A stretch of 9,611 bases of DNA. Origin: an uncultured Eubacteriales bacterium. Its GTDB lineage: Bacteria > Bacillota > Clostridia > Oscillospirales > Oscillospiraceae. Positions 1-6,295 of this stretch are shown piece after piece; the first letter of the stretch is position 1, and the number at the start of each line of letters is the position of its first letter. The notes beneath the pieces are model-generated. The model saw nothing but the letters and a program-made list of their open reading frames with translations. It made no database searches and was not told where the DNA came from. The DNA lies in NCBI GenBank assembly GCA_900554705.1, contig USIH01000073.1, forward strand, positions 1 to 9,611. The letters run 5' to 3'. The translations under genes were made by a program, and so were the position numbers.

Positions 1-46
1 CACGCCCGTCGGCGTATATAGATACGGTAGGGCGTGAGTTGCGAAG
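1..46. repeat. Inner part of an inverted repeat cut by the window edge
   Basis: Bases 1-7 (CACGCCC) are complementary to 30-36 (GGGCGTG). Inside them a second pair, CGTAT at 13-17 and ATACG at 22-26, closes a 4-nt loop. The right arm appears to continue as AGTTGCGAAG (37-46), which has no visible partner because the window starts at base 1. A left arm extending off the window is therefore inferred, not seen. No ORF with coding character covers 1-186. The rest of that stretch is AT-rich and I see nothing else firm in it. Confidence 0.4.
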
Positions 47-186
47 TAAGTCAAATATTATAAATAAAACTGATTTTTACTTGCAAAAGTTCAAAAATTC
101 TCGACTATTTATATTGTAATCCTGCGATCAGTTTTCTTAAAAAAGTGAATCTATTTTGACGGTTACGGACTTTTTTGGCAGTCTGC

Positions 187-221
187 AAAGCCTGCTGCAA
201 ATTTGGTTTGCAGCAGGCTTT
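187..221 (-). terminator. Stem-loop just after the ABC-F gene, probable terminator
   Basis: A perfect 15-bp stem (187-201 with 207-221) encloses a 5-nt loop, five bases beyond the ABC-F stop codon. Read on the minus strand, the 3' arm ends in CTTT and then GCAGACTG, so the U-tract is poor. Read on the plus strand the tail is TTTTGCTTTATC, which is somewhat better. It could stop transcripts arriving from either side or act mainly as a 3'-end stabiliser. The stem is certain; the direction of termination is inference. Confidence 0.65.
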
Positions 222-225
222 TGCT

Positions 226-1827
226 TTATCTACCGGCCTTGTAGTCCAGATATTCGTCGTAGGTCCCGATCCGGTCGCAGGCTTTTCCGCCGGGGAGGAA
301 CTCGATCACGCGGTTTGCTACGGATTGCAGCAGCTCGTGGTCATGACTGGCAAAGAGGATATTCCCCGGGAAAGCCTTCATCCCGTTGTTGACCGCCTGA
401 ATGGATTCCATGTCCAAGTGGTTGGTCGGCTGGTCAAACAGGAGAACGTTTGCACCGGAGAGCATCATTTTAGAGAGCATACAACGCACCTTTTCGCCTC
501 CGGACAGGACATTAACGGGTTTGAACACCTCCTCGCCGGAAAAGAGCATCCTGCCGAGGAAGCCGCGCAGGTATACGTCATCCTTCTTAGCGGAGTACTG
601 ACGCAGCCAGTCGACAAGGCTGTCCGTGCAGTTTTCAAAATAGGCTGCATTGTCCTTCGGCAGGTAGCTCTGCGAAGCGGTAACTCCCCAGCGCACCGTT
701 CCTTCGTCCGGCTCCATTTCGCCCATCAAGATCTTGAACATCGCCGTTTGCGCCGGTTCATTCTCGCCGACAAACGCGATCTTGTCATTTTTATTTACCG
801 TGAAGCTCACCTTGTCGAGGAGCTTCACGCCGTCGATCGTCTTGGAAACCTCGCTCACGAAAAGAATGTCTTTTCCCACCTCACGCTCTCTCGTAAATCC
901 GACAAACGGATAGCGGCGCGAGGACATCGGTATCTCTTCGATCGACAGCTTATCCAACAATCTGCGGCGTGCGGTGGCCTGCTTGCTCTTGGCCTTGTTG
1001 GCGGAAAATCGGGAGATAAACTCCTGCAATTCCGCGATCTTTTCCTCATTGCGCTTGTTTTTGGTGCGCATGAGCTGCTGCACAAGCTGGCTTGACTCAT
1101 ACCAGAAGTCATAGTTTCCGACGTACATTTTGATTTTTCCGTAGTCGATATCAACAATGTGCGTGCAGACGGCGTTGAGGAAATGGCGGTCGTGACTCAC
1201 GACGATAACGGTGCCGTTGTCCTCATACTCCATGAGGAAATTTTCAAGCCAGTTGATCGACTCAATATCCAGATTGTTGGTCGGCTCATCAAGCAGGATA
1301 ATGTCCGGATTTCCAAAGAGCGCCTGTGCAAGAAGGACTTTTACCTTCAGGCGGCCGTCGGTGTCACGCATTTTGTCGCCGTGAAGCTCAACGGGGATGC
1401 CCAAGCCTTGCAGGATGCGGCTGGCGTCAGATTCCGCCTCCCAACCATTCAGGTCGGCAAACTCGATCTCCAGCTCTGAAGCGAGCATTCCGTCTTCGTC
1501 GGAAAGCTCGGGCTTTGCGTAGAGCACTTCTCGCTGTTTCATAATGTCGTACAAGCGCTTGTTCCCCATGATCACCGTATCAAGAACGGTGTAATCATCG
1601 TAGGCAAACTGATCCTGCTTCAGGATCGACATCCGCAGCCCGGGTTTGATGGAAATGCTTCCCTTGGTAGATTCCAGCTCACCGGAGAGCAGCTTGAGAA
1701 ACGTCGATTTACCGGCGCCGTTCGCGCCGATCACACCGTAACAGTTGCCGGCTGAAAATTGCAGGTCGACATGCTGAAACAGAACAGAACCGCCGAATTG
1801 CAGCGCAAGGTCGGATACTGTAATCAT
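226..1827 (-). CDS. ABC-F family ATP-binding protein (YkpA/YbiT-like)
   Basis: This 533-residue soluble protein has two ABC ATPase domains and no membrane segments. ABC-F proteins act on the ribosome, binding near the E site, and affect translation or antibiotic protection. Domain 1 has Walker A at 34-41 (GANGAGKS), Walker B with catalytic Glu181 (LLDEPTNNLD) and H-loop His212. The basic helical linker at about 240-300 (RFSANKAKSKQA and following) is the family's tRNA-facing interdomain region. Domain 2 has an intact signature LSGGE (441-445) and His495. Three motifs deviate: the domain 1 signature is TDGRL (156-160), the domain 2 Walker A is GENEPAQTA with Gln360 in place of Lys, and the domain 2 Walker B is FDQP with Gln466 in place of Glu. 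All three belong to one composite ATP site. There is no EttA-type arm insertion visible. The start is ATG with GAGGTG about 7 nt upstream. It lies 62 nt after the MATE gene on the same strand. The cellular role is not determinable from sequence; some of the odd motifs may be normal for this subfamily. Confidence 0.95.
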   Translation of the reverse strand: MITVSDLALQFGGSVLFQHVDLQFSAGNCYGVIGANGAGKSTFLKLLSGELESTKGSISIKPGLRMSILKQDQFAYDDYTVLDTVIMGNKRLYDIMKQREVLYAKPELSDEDGMLASELEIEFADLNGWEAESDASRILQGLGIPVELHGDKMRDTDGRLKVKVLLAQALFGNPDIILLDEPTNNLDIESINWLENFLMEYEDNGTVIVVSHDRHFLNAVCTHIVDIDYGKIKMYVGNYDFWYESSQLVQQLMRTKNKRNEEKIAELQEFISRFSANKAKSKQATARRRLLDKLSIEEIPMSSRRYPFVGFTREREVGKDILFVSEVSKTIDGVKLLDKVSFTVNKNDKIAFVGENEPAQTAMFKILMGEMEPDEGTVRWGVTASQSYLPKDNAAYFENCTDSLVDWLRQYSAKKDDVYLRGFLGRMLFSGEEVFKPVNVLSGGEKVRCMLSKMMLSGANVLLFDQPTNHLDMESIQAVNNGMKAFPGNILFASHDHELLQSVANRVIEFLPGGKACDRIGTYDEYLDYKAGR

Positions 1828-1851
1828 TCTATCACCTCACCGTTTTTCTAT

Positions 1852-1880
1852 AGTATAGCATGAAAAAGCGAGGATGGAAA
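1852..1880 (-). promoter_or_regulatory. Likely sigma-A promoter of the ABC-F gene
   Basis: On the minus strand a TTTCCA -35 (1875-1880) and a TATACT -10 (1852-1857) are separated by exactly 17 nt. This sits in the 62-nt gap after the MATE stop codon and would give a leader of roughly 20 nt before the ABC-F start. It implies that the ABC-F gene can be expressed without the MATE gene, although read-through is also possible because no terminator was found in the gap. Confidence 0.6.
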
Positions 1881-1889
1881 GAAGAAAAA

Positions 1890-3263
1890 CTACACCGCTT
1901 TTGAATGGCGGCGCTGCAAGACGCGGATACTGTGAAAATACGCCGGAACGAGGAAGCAATCGGCAAAGACCCATGCTGCCGCGTTTGCAAAGCAGATCGC
2001 AGAATATCCCAAGATACCCGCAAGCCAGAAGCCGCAGAGGCAGCGCGCGATCATTTCAAAGATCCCCGCAAAGATCGCCTGCTTCGTAAAGGAAAGCCCC
2101 TGTATCATAAAGCGGAGAATGTTGACAAATGCGAGCGGAATGTAAAAGGCACCGTTGCAGAGCAAGAACTGACGCGCATATTTTGCGATCTCCAGTCGCG
2201 TGCCGAGCGGCTCCGTCGCATCCATAAAGAACATAGACAGTTCGCTTCCAAAAAAGTACAGCACGGGAAGGACGGCAACACTGTAGATCACGGCAAGGAT
2301 GCCGCAGGAGGCGACGCCCTTGTGCAGACGCTCCAACCGCATTGCCCCGTAGTTTTGCGCGCCGTAAACCGCCATAGTGGTACCCATTGCGTCAAAGGTG
2401 CAGGTAAAAAGCTGACTGATCTTGTTGCCGACAGTGACGGCGGCAATGTAATTGGAAGCCAATCCGTTTACCGCGGCCTGCACAACGATCGTGCCGATCG
2501 CGGTGATCGAATATTGCAGCCCCATCGGTACGCCGATAGAAAATAGGCGCACAAGCTCAGTCTTGCGCGGCTTTCGATCGTCGCGCGATAGGCGAAGAAT
2601 GGGATAGCGGCGAAACAGGATCAACAGACAGAGAATGCCGGAGATGGCCTGCGACAGTACCGTTGCCCATGCGGGTCCTTTGACGCCCATATGGAGCGCT
2701 TTGACCGAGAGAATGTCAAAGAGAACGTTGAGCAGGGAAGAAAGCACCAAAAAGTAGATCGGTGTTTTGGAGTCGCCCAGCGAGCGGATGATGCCGGAGA
2801 GAAGATTGTACAGGATCGTCACCGGTATGCCGAGGAAGACCACAAAAATGTAATCGTAGGCGTAGTCAAAAATGTCGATCGGTGTGTCCATCCAGTCAAG
2901 AATTTTTCCGCACAGCAGACAGACGGCTGCCGTGATCACAACGGCAAACGCGGCAGAAAGCCAGAAGCTGTTCGCAACGTATTTGCGCAGCCCCGCCTCG
3001 TCACCCTCGCCGAATTTTTGCGCAACGGGTATTACAAAACCGTTGCAAATACCGATGCAGAAGCCAAGCACCAAGAAGTTAATGGAGCTGGTCGAGCCGA
3101 CGCCCGCAAGTGCGTCTACACCAAGGTAACGGCCGACCACAAGCGTGTCGACCATATTATAAAGCTGCTGAAACAGTAAGCCGCCCAGCAGTGGAATGAG
3201 AAAGCCAAGGATGAGTTTCATCGGCGAGCCGACAGTCAGGTTTTTCACGGAGTTTTTTGCCAC
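1890..3263 (-). CDS. MATE family multidrug/cation exporter
   Basis: This 457-residue integral membrane protein has the length and pattern of the MATE family (NorM/DinF-like), which uses Na+ or H+ gradients to export cationic drugs or metabolites across the cytoplasmic membrane. Hydrophobic segments recur along the whole length in two homologous halves, about residues 15-220 and 240-445, consistent with 12 transmembrane helices. The N-terminal half contains PLLGGLLFQQLYNMVDTLVVG (start of helix 1 to helix 2), with the conserved FQQLYNMVD typical of Firmicute members. The loop GIIRSLGDSKTPIY (157-170) matches the conserved MATE stretch after helix 4, and the second half repeats it more weakly as ILRFMIQGLSFTKQAIFAG (382-400). 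The start is GTG at 3261-3263, chosen because AAAGGAGG lies 8 nt upstream and the first helix follows at the usual distance. The neighbouring ABC-F gene follows on the same strand. The substrate cannot be told from sequence. Confidence 0.95.
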   Translation of the reverse strand: MAKNSVKNLTVGSPMKLILGFLIPLLGGLLFQQLYNMVDTLVVGRYLGVDALAGVGSTSSINFLVLGFCIGICNGFVIPVAQKFGEGDEAGLRKYVANSFWLSAAFAVVITAAVCLLCGKILDWMDTPIDIFDYAYDYIFVVFLGIPVTILYNLLSGIIRSLGDSKTPIYFLVLSSLLNVLFDILSVKALHMGVKGPAWATVLSQAISGILCLLILFRRYPILRLSRDDRKPRKTELVRLFSIGVPMGLQYSITAIGTIVVQAAVNGLASNYIAAVTVGNKISQLFTCTFDAMGTTMAVYGAQNYGAMRLERLHKGVASCGILAVIYSVAVLPVLYFFGSELSMFFMDATEPLGTRLEIAKYARQFLLCNGAFYIPLAFVNILRFMIQGLSFTKQAIFAGIFEMIARCLCGFWLAGILGYSAICFANAAAWVFADCFLVPAYFHSIRVLQRRHSKAV

Positions 3264-3290
3264 CGTTTACGCCTCCTTTCACCGCGCATA

Positions 3291-3319
3291 AGTTTACAGC
3301 GTGCCCCAAAAAGTTGCAA
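3291..3319 (-). promoter_or_regulatory. Candidate promoter for the MATE gene
   Basis: On the minus strand TTGCAA (3314-3319) and TAAACT (3291-3296) are 17 nt apart, each matching four of six consensus bases. The start site would fall just upstream of the AAAGGAGG ribosome binding site, leaving a very short leader. This is the best pair I found between the MATE start and the ATGCACA cluster, but it is only moderate. Confidence 0.35.
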
Positions 3320-3370
3320 GATGGAATACTTCCGGTTTTTCAGAGTGCGTCATGCGGCTCAAAAGGCAAA

Positions 3371-3415
3371 ATGCACAAAATTTGATCAATATTTTATGCA
3401 CAATGCACAGGTGCA
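3371..3415. repeat. ATGCACA repeat cluster with inverted repeats, possible operator
   Basis: The heptamer ATGCACA occurs three times on the plus strand (3371-3377, 3396-3402, 3403-3409), the last two being adjacent. TGCACAAAAT (3372-3381) and ATTTTATGCA (3391-3400) form a 10-bp inverted repeat with one mismatch and a 9-nt spacer. TGCACAGGTGCA (3404-3415) is a perfect 12-nt palindrome. The cluster lies between the divergent MATE and htpG promoters. Spaced dyads in this place suggest a binding site for a dimeric repressor, but I do not recognise the regulator. Confidence 0.45.
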
Positions 3416-3475
3416 AAGCTGCATGGTGGCTACAACAACCATCGGGGGAAAAGTGTAAATAATTTGTGACGGGGC

Positions 3476-3503
3476 TTGCAAATTGAAAAATGTACGCTAT
3501 AAT
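3476..3503 (+). promoter_or_regulatory. sigma-A promoter of htpG
   Basis: A perfect TATAAT -10 (3498-3503) is preceded by TTGCAA (3476-3481) with a 16-nt spacer. The predicted start, about seven bases further on, falls inside the CIRCE element, so a repressor bound there would block initiation. Confidence 0.75.
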
Positions 3504-3508
3504 AAGAA

Positions 3509-3535
3509 TTAGCACTCGAACGTGAAGAGTGCCAG
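3509..3535. promoter_or_regulatory. CIRCE operator (HrcA binding site)
   Basis: The sequence is TTAGCACTC, nine spacer bases, then GAGTGCCAG. The left arm is a perfect match to the CIRCE consensus (TTAGCACTC-N9-GAGTGCTAA) and the right arm matches at seven of nine positions. It lies six bases after the -10 box and 23 bases before the htpG start codon. HrcA is known to repress groESL and dnaK operons through this element; its use here at htpG is inferred from position. Confidence 0.92.
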
Positions 3536-3558
3536 TTTGAAGAAAGAAGCTGATTTTT

Positions 3559-5451
3559 ATGGCAAAGAAACAGTTCAAGGCGGAGTCCAAACGCCTCTTG
3601 GATCTGATGATCAATTCGATCTATACACATAAAGAGATCTTCCTGCGCGAACTTATCTCCAACGCTTCCGATGCAATCGACAAGCTGGCGTATTTATCGC
3701 TGACGGACGAGAAAGTCGGGCTGAATCGGAGCGACTTTTTCATCCGACTGTCGTCGGACAAGGAGGAGCGGAGCCTGACCGTTTCCGACAACGGTATCGG
3801 TATGAGCAAAGAGGAGATGGAAGAAAACCTCGGCACCATCGCGCACAGCGGCTCGCTTCGCTTTAAGCAGGAGATGGACAAGCAGGAGGATATCGACATC
3901 ATCGGCCAGTTCGGCGTCGGCTTTTACTCCGCCTTTATGGTTGCGGATCGCGTGACCGTCGTTTCAAAAAAGTTCGGCAGCGAAGAAGCGTGGAAGTGGG
4001 AATCCTCCGGCGCGGATGGCTACACGCTTTCCCCGTGCGAAAAGGACACGGTCGGCACAGAGATCACGCTGTATCTGAAGCAGGATACGGAGGAGGAAAA
4101 GTACAGCGAGTTTTTGGATGAATACCGCATTGGCGGTCTGGTGCGCAAATACTCTGACTATATCCGCTATCCCGTAAAAATGGAAGTGGAGGAGCGGCAC
4201 CCCGTTGGCGAGCCGAAGGAGGGCGAGGAGCAGCAGTATGAGACCGTGCGGGAGGATCGCACGCTCAATTCCATGATCCCGCTCTGGCAGAAGAACAAAA
4301 AAGACGTTACAAAGGAAGAGTACGACCGGTTTTATCGCGAAAAGTTCTTTGACTATGAAGCACCCGCGTCGGTGATCCACATCAGCGTAGAAGGCGCGGT
4401 GACCTATAAGGCGCTGCTCTATATCCCGAGCAAAGCGCCGTATGATTTCTATACCAAGGACTTTAAGTCGGGCTTGCAGCTCTATTCCTCCGGTGTTCTG
4501 ATCATGGATAATTGCAGCGAGCTGCTGCCGGAGCACTTCCGCTTTGTGCGGGGCGTTGTTGACACGCAGGATCTCAGCCTTAACATCAGCCGCGAAATGC
4601 TGCAGCACACCCGCGAACTGAAAGTCATCGCAACGAACCTTGAAAAGAAGATCAAGGCAGAGCTTCTGCGCCTGCAGGCGGAGGATCGCGACACCTATGA
4701 CAAGTTCTACGCCGCATTCGGCCGTCAACTGAAGTATGGTCTTGTTTCGGACTACGGAATGCATAAGGACGTGCTTCAGGATCTTGTGGAGTTTTATTCT
4801 TCCAACCTGAAGAAGGCCGTCACGCTCAAGGAATACTGCCAGCAGATGCCGCAGTCGCAGAAGTATATCTATTATGTGAGCGGCGCATCGGTCGAGCAGC
4901 TTTCCAAGCTGCCGCAGACGGACGCTCTGCGTGCGCGCGGCTTTGATGCGCTTTTGCTGACGGAGCAGGTCGATGAGTTCATTCCGCAGACGCTTGCATC
5001 TTATGAGGAGCACGCATTCCGCAACATCCTGACGGACGATTTGGAGCTTGCGACAGAGGACGAAAAGAAGGCGGCGCAGGAGAAGGCCGAGAATTTCAAG
5101 GACTGTCTGTCTTTCTTAAAGGAGACCTTGGGCGATAAGGTCGCCGAGGTACGCACGGGAACCGACCTTGGTTCGCACGCCGTCACGATGGTGCCGCAGG
5201 CGGGTATGAGCTTTGAGATGGAGAAATATTTCCACACCGTCGACCCGAACAGTGACTTTAAGTGCGGTCGCGTGCTTGAGGTAAATCCGGATCACCCGAT
5301 CCTGATCAAGCTGCGTGAAAAGCTGACGGAGGATCCCGTGGCGGCAAAATCCTATGCGCAGCTACTGTATTGTCAGGGGCTTTTGATGGCAAATCTGCCG
5401 CTGGAAGACCCCACGGCTTACACTGACTTGGTCTGCTCACTGATCGGCTAA
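3559..5451 (+). CDS. htpG: Chaperone protein HtpG (bacterial Hsp90)
   Basis: This 630-residue cytoplasmic ATP-dependent chaperone is close to the family's usual ~625 residues. The GHKL ATPase domain shows Glu31 and Asn35 in LRELISNASDAIDKL, the DNGIGM motif (77-82) and the glycine-rich lid segment GQFGVGFYS (116-124). The middle domain carries the conserved catalytic-loop arginine at about 345 (LNISREMLQ), and a C-terminal dimerisation domain follows. There is no MEEVD tail, as expected in bacteria. The chosen ATG gives the usual short N-terminus (MAKKQFKAESKRLL). Its ribosome binding site is weak: only purine-rich GAAAGAAG about 9 nt upstream, against AAGGAGG at neighbouring genes. Transcription starts from the TATAAT promoter within the CIRCE element, so expression should rise on heat shock when HrcA is inactivated. 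A phosphoribosyltransferase gene follows after 19 nt in the same unit. Confidence 0.98.
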   Translation: MAKKQFKAESKRLLDLMINSIYTHKEIFLRELISNASDAIDKLAYLSLTDEKVGLNRSDFFIRLSSDKEERSLTVSDNGIGMSKEEMEENLGTIAHSGSLRFKQEMDKQEDIDIIGQFGVGFYSAFMVADRVTVVSKKFGSEEAWKWESSGADGYTLSPCEKDTVGTEITLYLKQDTEEEKYSEFLDEYRIGGLVRKYSDYIRYPVKMEVEERHPVGEPKEGEEQQYETVREDRTLNSMIPLWQKNKKDVTKEEYDRFYREKFFDYEAPASVIHISVEGAVTYKALLYIPSKAPYDFYTKDFKSGLQLYSSGVLIMDNCSELLPEHFRFVRGVVDTQDLSLNISREMLQHTRELKVIATNLEKKIKAELLRLQAEDRDTYDKFYAAFGRQLKYGLVSDYGMHKDVLQDLVEFYSSNLKKAVTLKEYCQQMPQSQKYIYYVSGASVEQLSKLPQTDALRARGFDALLLTEQVDEFIPQTLASYEEHAFRNILTDDLELATEDEKKAAQEKAENFKDCLSFLKETLGDKVAEVRTGTDLGSHAVTMVPQAGMSFEMEKYFHTVDPNSDFKCGRVLEVNPDHPILIKLREKLTEDPVAAKSYAQLLYCQGLLMANLPLEDPTAYTDLVCSLIG

Positions 5452-5470
5452 GTGCAAAAAGGAGGGCACG

Positions 5471-6028
5471 ATGACATACCGGATGAATATCGCGGGACTG
5501 TCCCGCGAACTTCCGCTCTGCAAGGTGCAGGAAGATCTGTATATTGGCGCGTTTATCCTGTTTGGGGATGCGGAGCTTACCGTAGCCTGCGCGCGGGAAC
5601 TGCTGACGCGCGCGCCGAAGGACTATGATTATCTGCTTACGGCGGAGGCCAAAAGTCTCCCACTGATCCACGAAATGGCGCGTCAAAGCGGTGCAGGCAC
5701 CTATCTCGTTGCGCGCAAGGGAAAGAAGGTCTATTTAACGGATCCCATCGAGGTCTCCGTCCATTCCATCACAACGCAGCAGGAGCAGAGGCTCTGTCTG
5801 GGAAGAGAGGATGCCGAGCGCATTTGCGGCAAGCGGATCCTGATCGTGGACGACGTGATCTCTACGGGCGAATCTCTAAAGGCGCTGGAAACGCTTGTGG
5901 AAAAGGCAGGCGGGCAAGTAGCCGGACGCATGGCCGTCCTTGCCGAAGGCGATGCGTGGGAACGAAAAGATATTGTTTGTCTTGATCGACTGCCGCTGTT
6001 CCATGCGGATGGTTCCATCAGAGAATAA
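5471..6028 (+). CDS. Adenine phosphoribosyltransferase-like protein (PRT family)
   Basis: This 185-residue protein has the type I phosphoribosyltransferase fold signature: the PRPP-binding loop ILIVDDVISTGESL (123-136), in which two Asp residues and the TGES phosphate loop bind PRPP. Upstream, YLLTAEAKSLPLIHEMAR (54-71) and YLVARKGKKVYL (78-89) match the substrate-side pattern of adenine/xanthine-type enzymes, which make AMP or XMP from a free base and PRPP in purine salvage. It is near the length of Apt (about 170-180), but the adenine specificity cannot be proved, so no gene symbol is given. A non-enzymatic PRPP-sensing role is also possible. The start ATG has AGGAGG five to six nt upstream. 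It is 19 nt behind htpG and shares its CIRCE-controlled promoter by position. An intrinsic terminator begins two bases after its stop codon. Confidence 0.88.
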   Translation: MTYRMNIAGLSRELPLCKVQEDLYIGAFILFGDAELTVACARELLTRAPKDYDYLLTAEAKSLPLIHEMARQSGAGTYLVARKGKKVYLTDPIEVSVHSITTQQEQRLCLGREDAERICGKRILIVDDVISTGESLKALETLVEKAGGQVAGRMAVLAEGDAWERKDIVCLDRLPLFHADGSIRE

Positions 6029-6030
6029 GG

Positions 6031-6068
6031 AAAACGGAGTTGCGAGCTTTTCGCAACTCCGTTTTTTT
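6031..6068 (+). terminator. Intrinsic terminator of the htpG operon
   Basis: A perfect 15-bp stem (6031-6045 with 6051-6065) with a 5-nt loop ends in a run of seven T (6062-6068), starting two bases after the phosphoribosyltransferase stop. On the minus strand the tail reads TTTTCCTTATT, so it may also stop transcripts from the converging nrdD-trxB unit. Confidence 0.95.
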
Positions 6069-6070
6069 GT

Positions 6071-6115
6071 CCGGAAAATGAATTTCCGGTCACCCGAGGG
6101 TGGGTGACCGGAAAT
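6071..6115. other. Two mutually exclusive hairpins after the terminator
   Basis: CCGGAAA at 6071-6077 can pair with TTTCCGG at 6083-6089 (7 bp, 5-nt loop). The same TTTCCGG also lies in a 14-bp perfect stem, 6082-6095 with 6102-6115 (6-nt loop). The middle arm cannot do both, so the segment has the three-arm layout of a switch or attenuator. The 14-bp stem has no T-run on either side, so it is not itself a convincing terminator. It may instead protect the 3' end of minus-strand trxB transcripts. Confidence 0.6.
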
Positions 6116-6154
6116 CACAGAAAAGAGAGAGGGGGTAAAAAGAGAGAGATAAAA

Positions 6155-6295
6155 ATGAAAGTGGAAGAACAAAATCTGTATTTGATTTGTTCTTATGACT
6201 GGAGTATAGCGGATCGGTTTGAAGAAACTATGAACGAAGTAGAAACAAATTCAAAATTCCAACAAATTTTTAATCCAATTCACGGCAGGCTGTGA
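6155..6295 (+). CDS. Possible small ORF, 46 residues, unknown function
   Basis: An ATG at 6155 opens 46 codons ending at TGA 6293-6295. Purine-rich GAGAGAG lies about six to ten bases upstream, a weak but possible ribosome binding site. In-frame GTG at 6104 would add 17 residues but falls in a hairpin arm, so it is less likely. The protein begins MKVEEQNLYLICSYDWSIAD, is acidic in the middle (EETMNEVE) and has no membrane segment or motif I recognise. Its last 26 bases overlap the 3' end of the converging trxB gene. It is markedly more AT-rich than its neighbours. No clear promoter was found and it directly follows a strong terminator. It may be chance or a gene remnant. Confidence 0.25.
   Translation: MKVEEQNLYLICSYDWSIADRFEETMNEVETNSKFQQIFNPIHGRL

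Noticed and set aside
66..135. Inverted repeat AAAACTGAT / ATCAGTTTT (66-74 and 127-135)
   Set aside because: Only 9 bp, with a 52-nt gap, in AT-rich sequence. Chance is likely and no neighbouring gene needs it.
175..1095. Long plus-strand ORF (306 codons) antisense to the ABC-F gene
   Set aside because: It is the mirror of a well-supported gene, has no recognisable domain or start context, and arises from the codon pattern of the real gene.
3964..5013. Long minus-strand ORF (349 codons) antisense to htpG
   Set aside because: The plus strand is clearly HtpG here, and the antisense product shows no family motif or ribosome binding site.
6104..6154. GTG start at 6104 giving a 63-residue version of the small ORF
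   Set aside because: The GTG lies inside a perfect hairpin arm without a Shine-Dalgarno sequence, and the added residues are a low-complexity basic stretch from purine-rich DNA.
6182..6210. Possible plus-strand promoter TTGATT-N17-TATAGC antisense to the trxB 3' end
   Set aside because: Each box matches only four of six consensus bases and the AT-rich segment makes such matches common. There is no gene downstream on that strand.
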